A DNA stretch of 40,072 nucleotides from NCBI RefSeq assembly GCF_900108945.1, contig NZ_FNYE01000056.1, positions 1-40,072 on the forward strand. The letters are read 5' to 3'. Numbering within the stretch: position 1 is the first letter of the stretch; each line of letters begins with the position of its first letter. The position numbers were made by a program, and so were the translations under genes. The stretch comes from Paraburkholderia diazotrophica (GTDB lineage Bacteria > Pseudomonadota > Gammaproteobacteria > Burkholderiales > Burkholderiaceae). The notes under the pieces were generated by a model. The model saw nothing but the letters and a program-made list of their open reading frames with translations, was not told the DNA's origin and made no database searches. Below are positions 34,064-40,072 of the stretch, piece after piece.

Positions 34064-34492
34064 ATGGAAAGCACGTGGCAATTCCAGATCAGGATCACCG
34101 TGGCCGACGAACGGGCCAGCGCGTTGCGCGCAGACCCCGCATCGGACAACTATCCGCCGCTGCGCGACATCTTGCGGCAGCACAAGGCGTCGCTGAAATG
34201 CCAGTTCGATGCATTCGCCGATTACGTCAAGGAAGCGGAAGCGATGGGCACGTCGGCATACCGGCTCTACGAATGGACGAGACAAACGATCGAGAACCCC
34301 GAGAAGAAGGCGAAGTACTTGCGGTCCTTTACCGTGTATGTCGAAGGTGAAGACGTGTACGACGAGGACATCGCCGATTCGCTTGAGTCGGCACTGTCGG
34401 CGCTGCCCGGCGATGCGGGCATCGAGCGCGTTTTCAAATACGACACCGATCCGGCAAATAATCCGCAGCCGCCGCAAGCGAATCGCGGTTGA
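34064..34492 (+). CDS. Hypothetical protein of 142 residues
   Basis: A soluble protein without signal or membrane segments. It begins MESTWQFQIRITVADERASA and is rich in charged residues. A predicted alternation of strands and helices (FTVYVEGEDVYDEDIADSLE) is compatible with a small alpha/beta domain, but no family is recognised. The ATG at 34064 follows GCGGAGG. Its start lies 44 bases from the activator dyads of the divergent transporter gene. The stop codon sits within an 11-bp-period GAATCGC repeat. Confidence 0.8.
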   Translation: MESTWQFQIRITVADERASALRADPASDNYPPLRDILRQHKASLKCQFDAFADYVKEAEAMGTSAYRLYEWTRQTIENPEKKAKYLRSFTVYVEGEDVYDEDIADSLESALSALPGDAGIERVFKYDTDPANNPQPPQANRG

Positions 34493-34508
34493 ATCGCGGT
34501 TGAATCGC
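34480..34508. repeat. Three GAATCGC half-sites with an 11-bp period
   Basis: GAATCGC occurs at 34480, 34491 and 34502, each separated by 11 bases and embedded in GAATCGCGGTT. The heptamer equals one arm plus centre of the OhrR-type operators found 0.9 kb away (GCGATTGAATCGC). It overlaps the end of the upstream gene and lies downstream of ohr. Confidence 0.55.
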
Positions 34509-34580
34509 AGCTATTGGCGACCGGCGAGCGGTCCGCTCGTCCCTTTCACCAAGGAGACTTCGCGGACCGTCCTAAACACA

Positions 34581-34997
34581 TCAAACGAGCGCGATTTCAA
34601 CGTCGATATTGCCGCGCGTCGCCTTCGAGTACGGGCAAGTCTGATGTGCCGCATCGACAAGCGCTTGCGCGATGTCGCGCGCCACGCCCGGCAGACTCAC
34701 GTTGAGACGCGCCTGCAGGAAGTAACCGCCCTCGCCCGTGCCCAGGTCCACTTCGGCGTCGACGCTCGCATCGGCGGGCAGCGTCACTTTCAGTTCGCGC
34801 GCCGCAAGACCCATCGCGCCGATGAAGCAGGCCGACCAGCCCGCCGCAAACAGCTGCTCGGGGTTCGTGCCCTTGCCGTTCGTACCGGGCGTCGAAAGCT
34901 GGATTTCCAGCCGGCCATCCGAACTGCGCGACGCGCCTTCCCGCCCGCCCGACGTGTGAGTCTCGCCTGTGTAGAGTACGTTTTCGATGCGTGCCAT
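34581..34997 (-). CDS. ohr: Organic hydroperoxide resistance protein Ohr
   Basis: 138 residues, OsmC/Ohr family thiol peroxidase that reduces organic and fatty-acid hydroperoxides, usually with lipoylated proteins as donors. The peroxidatic Cys57 is in GWSACFIGAM and the resolving Cys121 in TCPYSKATRGN. Arg19 and Glu47 (TNPEQLFAAG) complete the active site. Length and motifs fit Ohr rather than OsmC. The ATG at 34997 follows AAAGGAA. It begins 26 bases after a small exported-protein gene and has no room for its own promoter, so it should be transcribed from the operator-flanked promoter at 35413-35479 under OhrR. Confidence 0.95.
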   Translation of the reverse strand: MARIENVLYTGETHTSGGREGASRSSDGRLEIQLSTPGTNGKGTNPEQLFAAGWSACFIGAMGLAARELKVTLPADASVDAEVDLGTGEGGYFLQARLNVSLPGVARDIAQALVDAAHQTCPYSKATRGNIDVEIALV

Positions 34998-35023
34998 GAT
35001 TATTTCCTTTGCGTGTTGTGTGA

Positions 35024-35299
35024 TTAGTGATGCTTGAAGGTCGAGCCGATGTCGCTGGCGATCACGCGATGACCCGACTGAATCGCCGAATCCGTCACGC
35101 CGCCAACCGCGGCCGTATTTTCGTTGACCGTCGCTTCGCGGCCAGCGCCTGCAACGATCGCGGCGGCACCTTGCTGCGAAGCCGACGCGCCCTGGATCGG
35201 GTTGTAGTGCGGCGCGGGACCATATCCGCTCGCGAATGCGGAAGCCGAAGCAGCAACGCTCACTGCAACAAAAACTGCGGCTTTAAAGAACTTGCTCAT
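35024..35299 (-). CDS. Small exported protein cotranscribed with ohr
   Basis: 91 residues. A Sec signal peptide (KFFKAAVFVAVSVAASASAFA) is followed by a mature region of about 70 residues rich in Gly, Ala, Ser and Asn (NPIQGASASQQGAAAIVAGA), without Cys. The ending SGHRVIASDIGSTFKHH is His-containing. Proteins of this look are common in Burkholderia but unassigned. GGAGAGAA lies before the tandem ATGs at 35302 and 35299; the second is better spaced. It is the first gene after a strong promoter with two OhrR-type operators, and ohr starts 26 bases after its stop. A role in peroxide or envelope stress is therefore plausible. Confidence 0.8.
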   Translation of the reverse strand: MSKFFKAAVFVAVSVAASASAFASGYGPAPHYNPIQGASASQQGAAAIVAGAGREATVNENTAAVGGVTDSAIQSGHRVIASDIGSTFKHH

Positions 35300-35412
35300 C
35301 ATTTCTCTCCGGTAGTTGAAGACCCTCGATCGAGGGCACTCTGTCTGTCTACAAATCGCTGACGGATGCGGATTGGCGCTTCGGCTCATCATCATCCGAC
35401 TCAACAGCGTAC

Positions 35413-35479
35413 GCGATTCAATCGCATGCGATGCATTTTAAGCAAAGCCAGATGCATGTCAAGCATGCGATTCAATCGC
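35413..35479 (-). promoter_or_regulatory. Promoter of the exported protein-ohr operon with two OhrR operators
   Basis: On the minus strand TTGACA (35457-35462) and TAAAAT (35435-35440) are spaced by 16 bases. A perfect dyad GCGATT-G-AATCGC (minus strand) lies at 35467-35479, four bases ahead of the -35 box. A second identical dyad is at 35413-35425, just after the -10 box. The perfect palindrome CCCTCGATCGAGGG (35323-35336) lies in the leader. Repression by OhrR and release on its oxidation are inferred from the family and the shared site before ohrR. Confidence 0.8.
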
Positions 35480-35610
35480 GTGCGATCATTTTTTGGAAAA
35501 GACTTGTGCGAAAAGAGTGCGCGGCATCGGCATTGGGCCGGGTGCGCGTAAACGCGCAGCGCGGGCGCGGCAGACATGCCGGGCCCGCGCTGCATCAGGC
35601 GGAAATACGA

Positions 35611-36072
35611 TTACTGCTGCTCGTTGACCGCTTTGACCAGGTTGTTGCGCAGCGTGACGATCGCCTTCTGCACCTTCGAGAATTCATCGGGCGTGAGGCC
35701 CGTGGCCTCGACGAGATCCATGTTCAGCGCCTTCTCGCGCAGGCGTCGGCCGCTTTTCGTCAGACTGACGCGTACCTGGCGTTCGTCTTCGGGATCGCGT
35801 TGCCGCTCCAGATAGCCCATGCCTTCGAGCTTCTTCAGGATCGGCGTCAGCGTGTTCGATTCGAGAAACAGCTTTTCGCCGAGGCTGCTGACGGTCTGAT
35901 CATCCTCTTCCCACAACGCGATCACCGTGATGTATTGCGTGTAGGTCAGTCCAAGCTCTTCGAGAATCGGCTTGTACGCCTTGCCGAACGCGAGATTCGC
36001 CGAATAAACGGCGAAACACAGAAAATCGGCGAGCTTCGGATTCGCGGCGTCTGCCTTGGCGGTGGTCTTCAT
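35611..36072 (-). CDS. ohrR: OhrR, MarR-family organic peroxide sensor
   Basis: 153 residues, a winged-helix MarR repressor. The sensing Cys19 lies in DFLCFAVYSANLAF, as in known OhrR proteins. The conserved Tyr pair expected near it (LTYTQYITVIALW) is present. The wing contains RDPEDERQVRVSLT. No second Cys appears near the C-terminus, so it fits the one-Cys type that forms a mixed disulfide with a small thiol. The ATG at 36072 follows GAGGAC. Operators of the same sequence occur before it and before the exported protein-ohr operon, fitting repression of both. Confidence 0.95.
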   Translation of the reverse strand: MKTTAKADAANPKLADFLCFAVYSANLAFGKAYKPILEELGLTYTQYITVIALWEEDDQTVSSLGEKLFLESNTLTPILKKLEGMGYLERQRDPEDERQVRVSLTKSGRRLREKALNMDLVEATGLTPDEFSKVQKAIVTLRNNLVKAVNEQQ

Positions 36073-36115
36073 ATGCGTCCTCGTCGGCGGGAGACGGATG
36101 TCTCGTCACAGACGC

Positions 36116-36144
36116 ATTATATATCGCATGCGATTTAATCGCAA
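36116..36144 (-). promoter_or_regulatory. ohrR promoter with an OhrR operator over the -35 box
   Basis: On the minus strand TTGCGA (36139-36144) and TATAAT (36116-36121) are 17 bases apart. The dyad GCGATTTAATCGC (36130-36142) covers the -35 box and part of the spacer, so OhrR should repress its own gene. On the plus strand TTGACA (36149-36154) follows the same dyad by six bases, toward the acetyltransferase gene. Confidence 0.75.
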
Positions 36145-36251
36145 AAGCTTGACACTGAACGAGGGTTGATCATCGCATGTACCATCCAGGCGATTTTGGC
36201 TGCATGATAAGCGTCGATGGACATGGATACGAACTGCATCAAGGACACACC

Positions 36252-37115
36252 ATGGACGAATCGACGAATACGGCGCGCGACTTCATCGTGCGCACGATGA
36301 CAACCGGCGAAGTGGATCGCGCAATCGAATGGGCCGCGATCGAAGGCTGGAATCCCGGCATGCACGACACCCGCTGCTTTCGCGCAGCCGATCCCGATGG
36401 GTTCTTCGTCGGCGTGTGGCGCGGCGAACCCATCGGCTCGATTTCCGCCGTCGCGTACGACGCGCATTTCGGCTTTATCGGTCTGTATATCGTCAAGCCG
36501 GAATTTCGCGGCAAAGGGCTCGGCCTGCGCATTTGGCAGCATGGCATCGCGTATCTCGGCGAGCGCAACATCGGACTCGATGGCGTGGTCGCGCAACAGC
36601 CGAACTATCGAAAGTCAGGCTTTGCGCTTGCGTACCGGAACATACGGTTTCAGGGCATCGCGAAGGCTGGCATTGCGGGCAGCGCAGCGTTATCCGATGC
36701 GCACGCGCTGCCCTTCGATCAGCTCAGTGCCTATGACCGTCGGTTCTTCCCCGCGCCGCGCAACGGCTTTCTGCGCGCGTGGATCGATCAGCCGGATGCC
36801 GTCGCGCTGGCGGACGTCGTCGATGGACAGATGCGCGGATATGGCGTGCTGCGCCGATGCCGCGAGGGCCGCAAGATCGGGCCGCTGTTCGCCGACGACG
36901 CGCAGATCGCCGAAACGCTGTTCAGCGCGCTCGTCGCGCATTGTCCCGGAGAAATCGTGACGCTCGATGTGCCCGAGCCCAATCCGGCAGCCGTGGCGCT
37001 TGCAGTGCGCCACAGCATGACGAGCGTGTTCGAAACGGCACGCATGTACACGGAAGAGGCGCCGGACATTCCGCTCGCGCAGGTGTTCGGCGTCACTTCG
37101 TTCGAGTTGGGCTAA
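36252..37115 (+). CDS. GNAT-family N-acetyltransferase (two-domain YitH type)
   Basis: 287 residues. The N-terminal GNAT domain (about 10-140) holds the acetyl-CoA loop FRGKGLGLRIWQ, preceded by a beta-strand FIGLYIVKPE. The C-terminal half (about 150-285) is the second domain found in YitH/HolE-type acetyltransferases (YGVLRRCREGRKIGPLFAD). The acetyl acceptor is unknown. The ATG at 36252 has AAGGA seven bases upstream; longer starts are not supported. It is divergent from ohrR, whose operator lies between them, and its stop is five bases from the stop of the convergent dehydrogenase gene. Confidence 0.9.
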   Translation: MDESTNTARDFIVRTMTTGEVDRAIEWAAIEGWNPGMHDTRCFRAADPDGFFVGVWRGEPIGSISAVAYDAHFGFIGLYIVKPEFRGKGLGLRIWQHGIAYLGERNIGLDGVVAQQPNYRKSGFALAYRNIRFQGIAKAGIAGSAALSDAHALPFDQLSAYDRRFFPAPRNGFLRAWIDQPDAVALADVVDGQMRGYGVLRRCREGRKIGPLFADDAQIAETLFSALVAHCPGEIVTLDVPEPNPAAVALAVRHSMTSVFETARMYTEEAPDIPLAQVFGVTSFELG

Positions 37116-37120
37116 CGGTT

Positions 37121-37987
37121 TTACCGCTTCTGATCGTAGCGATACACGCCGTGTCCCGCCTTGCGGCCCAGCCTCCCGGCCGCGACGAGTTCGCGCAGCA
37201 ACGGACACGCGCGATACTTCGAATCGCCGAAGTCCTTCAGGAACACATCCATCACGGACAGGCACACGTCGAGCCCGATGAGATCCGCGAGCGCGAGCGG
37301 CCCGATCGGGTGATTTGCGCCGAGCCGCATGCCCTCGTCGATTTCCTCCGCCGTCGCGATGCCTTCCGCCAGCGCGAAAAACGCTTCGTTGATCATCGGC
37401 ACGAGAATCCGGTTGACCACGAAACCCGGCGCGTTCTTCACGTTGACAGCCGTCTTGCCGAGCCGCTGCGTCAGTTCGCGCACGGCGGCGGCTGTATCGT
37501 CGCCTGTCTGCACGCCGCGAATCACTTCGACGAGTGGCAGCAGCGGCACCGGGTTGAAGAAGTGCATTCCGACGAAACGCTCGGGCTTCGTAAGCGTCGC
37601 GGCAAGAGCCGTGATCGAGATCGACGACGTGTTCGACGCGACGATCGTCTCGCCGCTCACGATGGATTCGATCTGCCGCAGGATGCGGATCTTCAGTTCG
37701 ACGTTCTCCGTCGCTGCTTCGACGACGATATCCGCACCAGCGAGGCGCTGATAGTCGGTCGACGTTTCGATGCGCGTGAGCGCCGCATCGCGCGCCGATG
37801 CGTCGATCTTGCCCTTCTCGACCAGCTTCGCGAGACTCGCTGTGAGCGTCGCGACGCCCTTTTCGAGCGCGGCGTCCGTGACGTCGATGAGCACCACCTT
37901 GACGCCCGCCACCGCCGACACCTGCGCGATTCCGTTGCCCATCGTGCCTGCGCCGACGATGCCTATCGTTTCGATCTTCGTTGCCAT
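37121..37987 (-). CDS. 3-hydroxybutyryl-CoA dehydrogenase
   Basis: 288 residues, 3-hydroxyacyl-CoA dehydrogenase family, which interconverts acetoacetyl-CoA and 3-hydroxybutyryl-CoA with NAD(H). The Rossmann motif is GIVGAGTMGNG near the start. The catalytic His and substrate region are in GMHFFNPVPLLPLVEV, followed by a GFVVNRILVPMINEA helix and GPLALADLIGLDVCL in the C-terminal dimerisation domain. Length is normal for a single-function enzyme (PaaH/Hbd type) rather than a FadB fusion. The ATG at 37987 follows GAGGAG. No thiolase or crotonase is adjacent, so its role (butanoate, phenylacetate or polyhydroxybutyrate metabolism) is not fixed. Confidence 0.93.
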   Translation of the reverse strand: MATKIETIGIVGAGTMGNGIAQVSAVAGVKVVLIDVTDAALEKGVATLTASLAKLVEKGKIDASARDAALTRIETSTDYQRLAGADIVVEAATENVELKIRILRQIESIVSGETIVASNTSSISITALAATLTKPERFVGMHFFNPVPLLPLVEVIRGVQTGDDTAAAVRELTQRLGKTAVNVKNAPGFVVNRILVPMINEAFFALAEGIATAEEIDEGMRLGANHPIGPLALADLIGLDVCLSVMDVFLKDFGDSKYRACPLLRELVAAGRLGRKAGHGVYRYDQKR

Positions 37988-38183
37988 TACTGCTCCTCTG
38001 CTTGCTGAATTGTGCGGATTACCGGGATTGCCATTGACGCCTTGCGGCGCGTCATGGGCGATACGATACCTGTTTCTCGCGGGCATTCGCGTGAAACCGG
38101 GCAATTCGCGATGGACGCCGGAATGAACGGTTGAAGCGAGCAGCTATATCATCGGGGGAAATCGATTCATCGAAGGTCTCACC

Positions 38184-38609
38184 ATGCTGTCCGTCGATCT
38201 GAACCCGAAACGAAAGCGCGAGAACCCGCTGCTGTGGGTTTTCGAGCCTCTCGAACGAGACCCCGGCTACTCGCGCGAACGGTTCTTCAACATGCAGGCC
38301 GCCTGGCTCGACGGCCTGCTTTATCTCGCCGTCGCAAGCGGTGAAGAACCATGGAATGGGCTCCTCGTGTGCACGTCACATGACCGGCAAGCTGGATTGC
38401 TGCGCGAGTACTCCGCGCTCGTCCCGCATCCTGTGCTCGGCAAGTGGCTGTATGTGTCGCAAAGTCATCCCGAGTTCGAAACCGCCGCGCAGGACATGAT
38501 CGCGCTCGCGCGCGAGCGCGATCCGCGCATGGGTGTCGTGCCGGGCAAACGCAAGCGGTCGCCCGATGTGATCGAAATGAAGGCCTCGTCGGCGAAAAAG
38601 AAAAAGTAG
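38184..38609 (+). CDS. Hypothetical protein with a basic Lys-rich tail
   Basis: 141 residues, cytoplasmic. It begins with a basic stretch (NPKRKREN), continues with a compact hydrophobic region (WVFEPLERDPGYSRERFFNM, then LDGLLYLAVASGEEPWNGLL), and ends with a run of Lys residues (KKKKK). No family is recognised. The ATG at 38184 has AAGG upstream. It is divergent from the hydroxybutyryl-CoA dehydrogenase gene by 196 bases and convergent with the solute-binding protein gene by 265 bases. The intervening sequence shows no gene. Confidence 0.75.
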   Translation: MLSVDLNPKRKRENPLLWVFEPLERDPGYSRERFFNMQAAWLDGLLYLAVASGEEPWNGLLVCTSHDRQAGLLREYSALVPHPVLGKWLYVSQSHPEFETAAQDMIALARERDPRMGVVPGKRKRSPDVIEMKASSAKKKK

Positions 38610-38874
38610 GCGTCGCGCGTTTGACCGCATGATCGGGCCATTTCGTGCAAGGCCGAAGTTGCCGCCGTAGGCGCGCGGAGTGGGTGGTGGCGGTAGACCG
38701 GTAGTTGCATTTTCGCGCGGCAGAGCGAGTCGTCTGCACGTCCCCTTTGCGAAGCGTTGGCTATGAAACACTCGAAAGGCCTGCGAACTTTGTCCCCAAG
38801 TGGCGGCACAATCTCTTTTCTATGACGCCGCCCCTGCCAGTGCTTCCGCGCGTTGTGAACCATTGCGCGTGCAG

Positions 38875-39753
38875 CTAAAGGCGCATCCAGTATGTATCGG
38901 GAATCGCTCGATCCTCGTCCGACAGGAACGGATTATCCAGCCGTATCACCTTCCTGCCGCCCAGATTCCCAAGCTTCAACCCGTTCTGGATGTACGGATG
39001 CGTATTGAACAACTTCAGATACGAGCCGTCGCGCCAGGCGGCCGTGAAGCCACGCTCGATCGTCGCGGCAAGTTCTCGATGATTCGGCGACACATAGAAC
39101 AGAAAATCGGAGCGATACGCGAGCAGCAGACTTTGCTCGACGGCGAGATCAGGCTCGGTCGCCCGGCGCGATTCCAGCTCGGGAAACGCCTCGATTACGC
39201 CGCGCGGAAAATAGTCGACGCGCCGGCCTTCCAGCATCTTGAAGATCGTCTCGTACGTCGAAGGGGTCTGCACGCGAAGGCCGGCGTTGCGCATGATCCC
39301 GGCATCGATCCAGCCGAGTCCCTGGACGCCCGTCATCGAGCGAAGGTCCTCCAGCGTTTCGATCCCGTCGAAATCGGCCTGGCGGTCCTGTCTGATCAAA
39401 AACACGCGATAGCCGATCAGACCGCGGTGAATCGGGATATGCACGACGTTCAGGCCGCGCTCGGCCTGCGCCTCCATGCTCGTCCAGTGCAGGTTGATCG
39501 TCGTACCGCTGGCGAGTTCAGCAAGCGCGCGGCTGCGCTCCATCACGACCTCGACCTGACGCGCCGTATAGGACGCGTTGGCCGCTTTCATCGCGACATC
39601 CAGCGTTGCGAGCGCGAACGCCGCATGCACGTCGCGACCCGGCCTGATCTGCGGATAGACAATGTCGAAATGCTGGTCCGGTGCGGCCCGCGCGGCAAAC
39701 ACCGCGCCCGCGGCAGCACTCGCCGCCGTGATAATAAAGCGCCTGCGATGCAT
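38875..39753 (-). CDS. Periplasmic solute-binding-like protein (PBP2 type)
   Basis: 292 residues. The N-terminus MHRRRFIITAASAAAGAVFA is a Tat-like signal (Arg-Arg-Arg-Phe followed by a hydrophobic stretch). The mature part resembles type 2 periplasmic-binding proteins (VEVVMERSRALAELASG, then GYRVFLIRQDRQADFDGIET and YETIFKMLEGRRVDYFPRG). No ABC permease or ATPase gene is present, so it may be a stand-alone sensor or binding protein. It lies next to a LuxR-type response regulator on the same strand, which suggests a signalling role. The ATG at 39753 has only a weak ribosome site. Confidence 0.8.
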   Translation of the reverse strand: MHRRRFIITAASAAAGAVFAARAAPDQHFDIVYPQIRPGRDVHAAFALATLDVAMKAANASYTARQVEVVMERSRALAELASGTTINLHWTSMEAQAERGLNVVHIPIHRGLIGYRVFLIRQDRQADFDGIETLEDLRSMTGVQGLGWIDAGIMRNAGLRVQTPSTYETIFKMLEGRRVDYFPRGVIEAFPELESRRATEPDLAVEQSLLLAYRSDFLFYVSPNHRELAATIERGFTAAWRDGSYLKLFNTHPYIQNGLKLGNLGGRKVIRLDNPFLSDEDRAIPDTYWMRL

Positions 39754-39865
39754 AACCACTGCTGACTCGAACTGGGTCGTACAGGTGGCTCGCGTTTTTG
39801 CCGGCGAGCCTGACGAAATCCTGTCACGGGCGATGCCGCAAAAAAATGCGGACAAACCCCCTGGC

Positions 39866-39918
39866 AGGATGCTTACCGATACTCACTCCATCCCTGCATT
39901 TCGCGGGGTGAGCATCCT
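39866..39918 (-). terminator. Long inverted repeat directly after the response regulator stop
   Basis: AGGATGCTTACC (39866-39877) and GGTGAGCATCCT (39907-39918) pair over 12 bp with one mismatch and a 29-base loop. It begins at the base after the stop codon on the minus strand. It could end the regulator transcript or be an operator for the solute-binding protein gene. Confidence 0.45.
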
Positions 39919-40072
39919 CTACTCGACGATCAATCTGTGCCGGATCGCGTACCGGATCACCTCGGCATTGTTGGAAAGCCCGAGCTTCTGCATCAGTCGC
40001 ATCTTGTGTGTACTGATCGTTTTCGCGCTGAGCGCGCACGCGTCGGCGATTTCGTTGATGCTCCTGCCCGCC
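39919..40072 (-). CDS. LuxR/NarL-type response regulator, C-terminal HTH only
   Basis: About 50 C-terminal residues are visible; the gene begins beyond the right edge. The sequence GRSINEIADACALSAKTIST is the helix-turn-helix, followed by HKMRLMQKLGLSNNAEVIRY, the dimer helix typical of the NarL/FixJ family. It is probably the output partner of a two-component system. The solute-binding protein gene follows on the same strand after 165 bases. Confidence 0.88.
   Translation of the reverse strand, partial: AGRSINEIADACALSAKTISTHKMRLMQKLGLSNNAEVIRYAIRHRLIVE

Noticed and set aside
34525..34539. Palindrome CGAGCGGTCCGCTCG between ohr and the upstream convergent gene, and a longer CGGTCCGC/GCGGACCG pair ending at 34569
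   Set aside because: The first has almost no loop and neither has a T-run, so a terminator could not be supported; GC-rich dyads of this size are frequent here.

Overview
The window looks like chromosomal DNA of a GC-rich betaproteobacterium, most likely Burkholderia sensu lato (Paraburkholderia, Caballeronia or Burkholderia). The reasons are a DUF4148-type exported protein, a C-terminal CSS-motif/EAL protein, an exuT-lacI-udh uronate set, an Ohr/OhrR pair, a methylmalonate-semialdehyde dehydrogenase beside a LysR regulator, and consistently GC-rich third codon positions. No rRNA, tRNA, CRISPR array, insertion sequence or phage gene was seen. It is an accessory-rich metabolic and regulatory stretch, not a mobile island. 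All family calls come from reading the translations, without database searches.

Layout: 1-2.5 kb holds a truncated APC amino-acid permease (TTG start) and an integral-membrane acyltransferase. 2.6-4.6 kb is an FtsH-type membrane AAA+ zinc protease with an unusual pore loop, followed by a gene-poor stretch. 5.4-8.2 kb holds a small anchored protein, a PilZ protein, a cupin and a VOC protein. 8.3-12.2 kb has two convergent LysR regulators and a minus-strand run of mmgE/prpD-like gene, CaaD-like alpha and CaaD-like beta subunits. 12.4-13.8 kb has a DUF4148 protein, a probably frameshifted small exported protein and an exported thioredoxin-like protein. 14-16.5 kb is mmsA divergent from a LysR gene. 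16.9-19.5 kb is a hybrid sensor kinase.

19.6-23.2 kb is a uronate module: exuT-like transporter, LacI regulator and uronate dehydrogenase. Copies of the palindrome GGAAAACGTTTTCC lie before all three genes. 23.4-25 kb holds a conserved hypothetical and an Ala/Pro/Gln-rich anchored protein. 25.1-27 kb is an SDR divergent from a LysR gene that carries a one-base frameshift. 27.4-29 kb is a CSS-EAL phosphodiesterase.

29-34 kb is a DctB/DctD-like two-component system next to a 2-hydroxycarboxylate (citrate/malate-type) transporter. Upstream of the transporter lie a full-consensus sigma54 promoter and paired dyads 31 bp apart, so the whole control circuit can be read from the DNA. 34.5-36.2 kb is an organic-peroxide module: ohr sits 26 bp behind a small exported-protein gene, their shared promoter is flanked by two OhrR-type operators, and ohrR has its own operator. 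The rest is a GNAT acetyltransferase, 3-hydroxybutyryl-CoA dehydrogenase, a hypothetical, a solute-binding protein and the 3' end of a LuxR-type response regulator gene.

The observations most worth following are the CaaD-like heteromeric tautomerase whose alpha subunit has Ala instead of Pro at position 1, next to an MmgE/PrpD enzyme; the ohr operon with an uncharacterised exported protein; and the complete sigma54 circuit.
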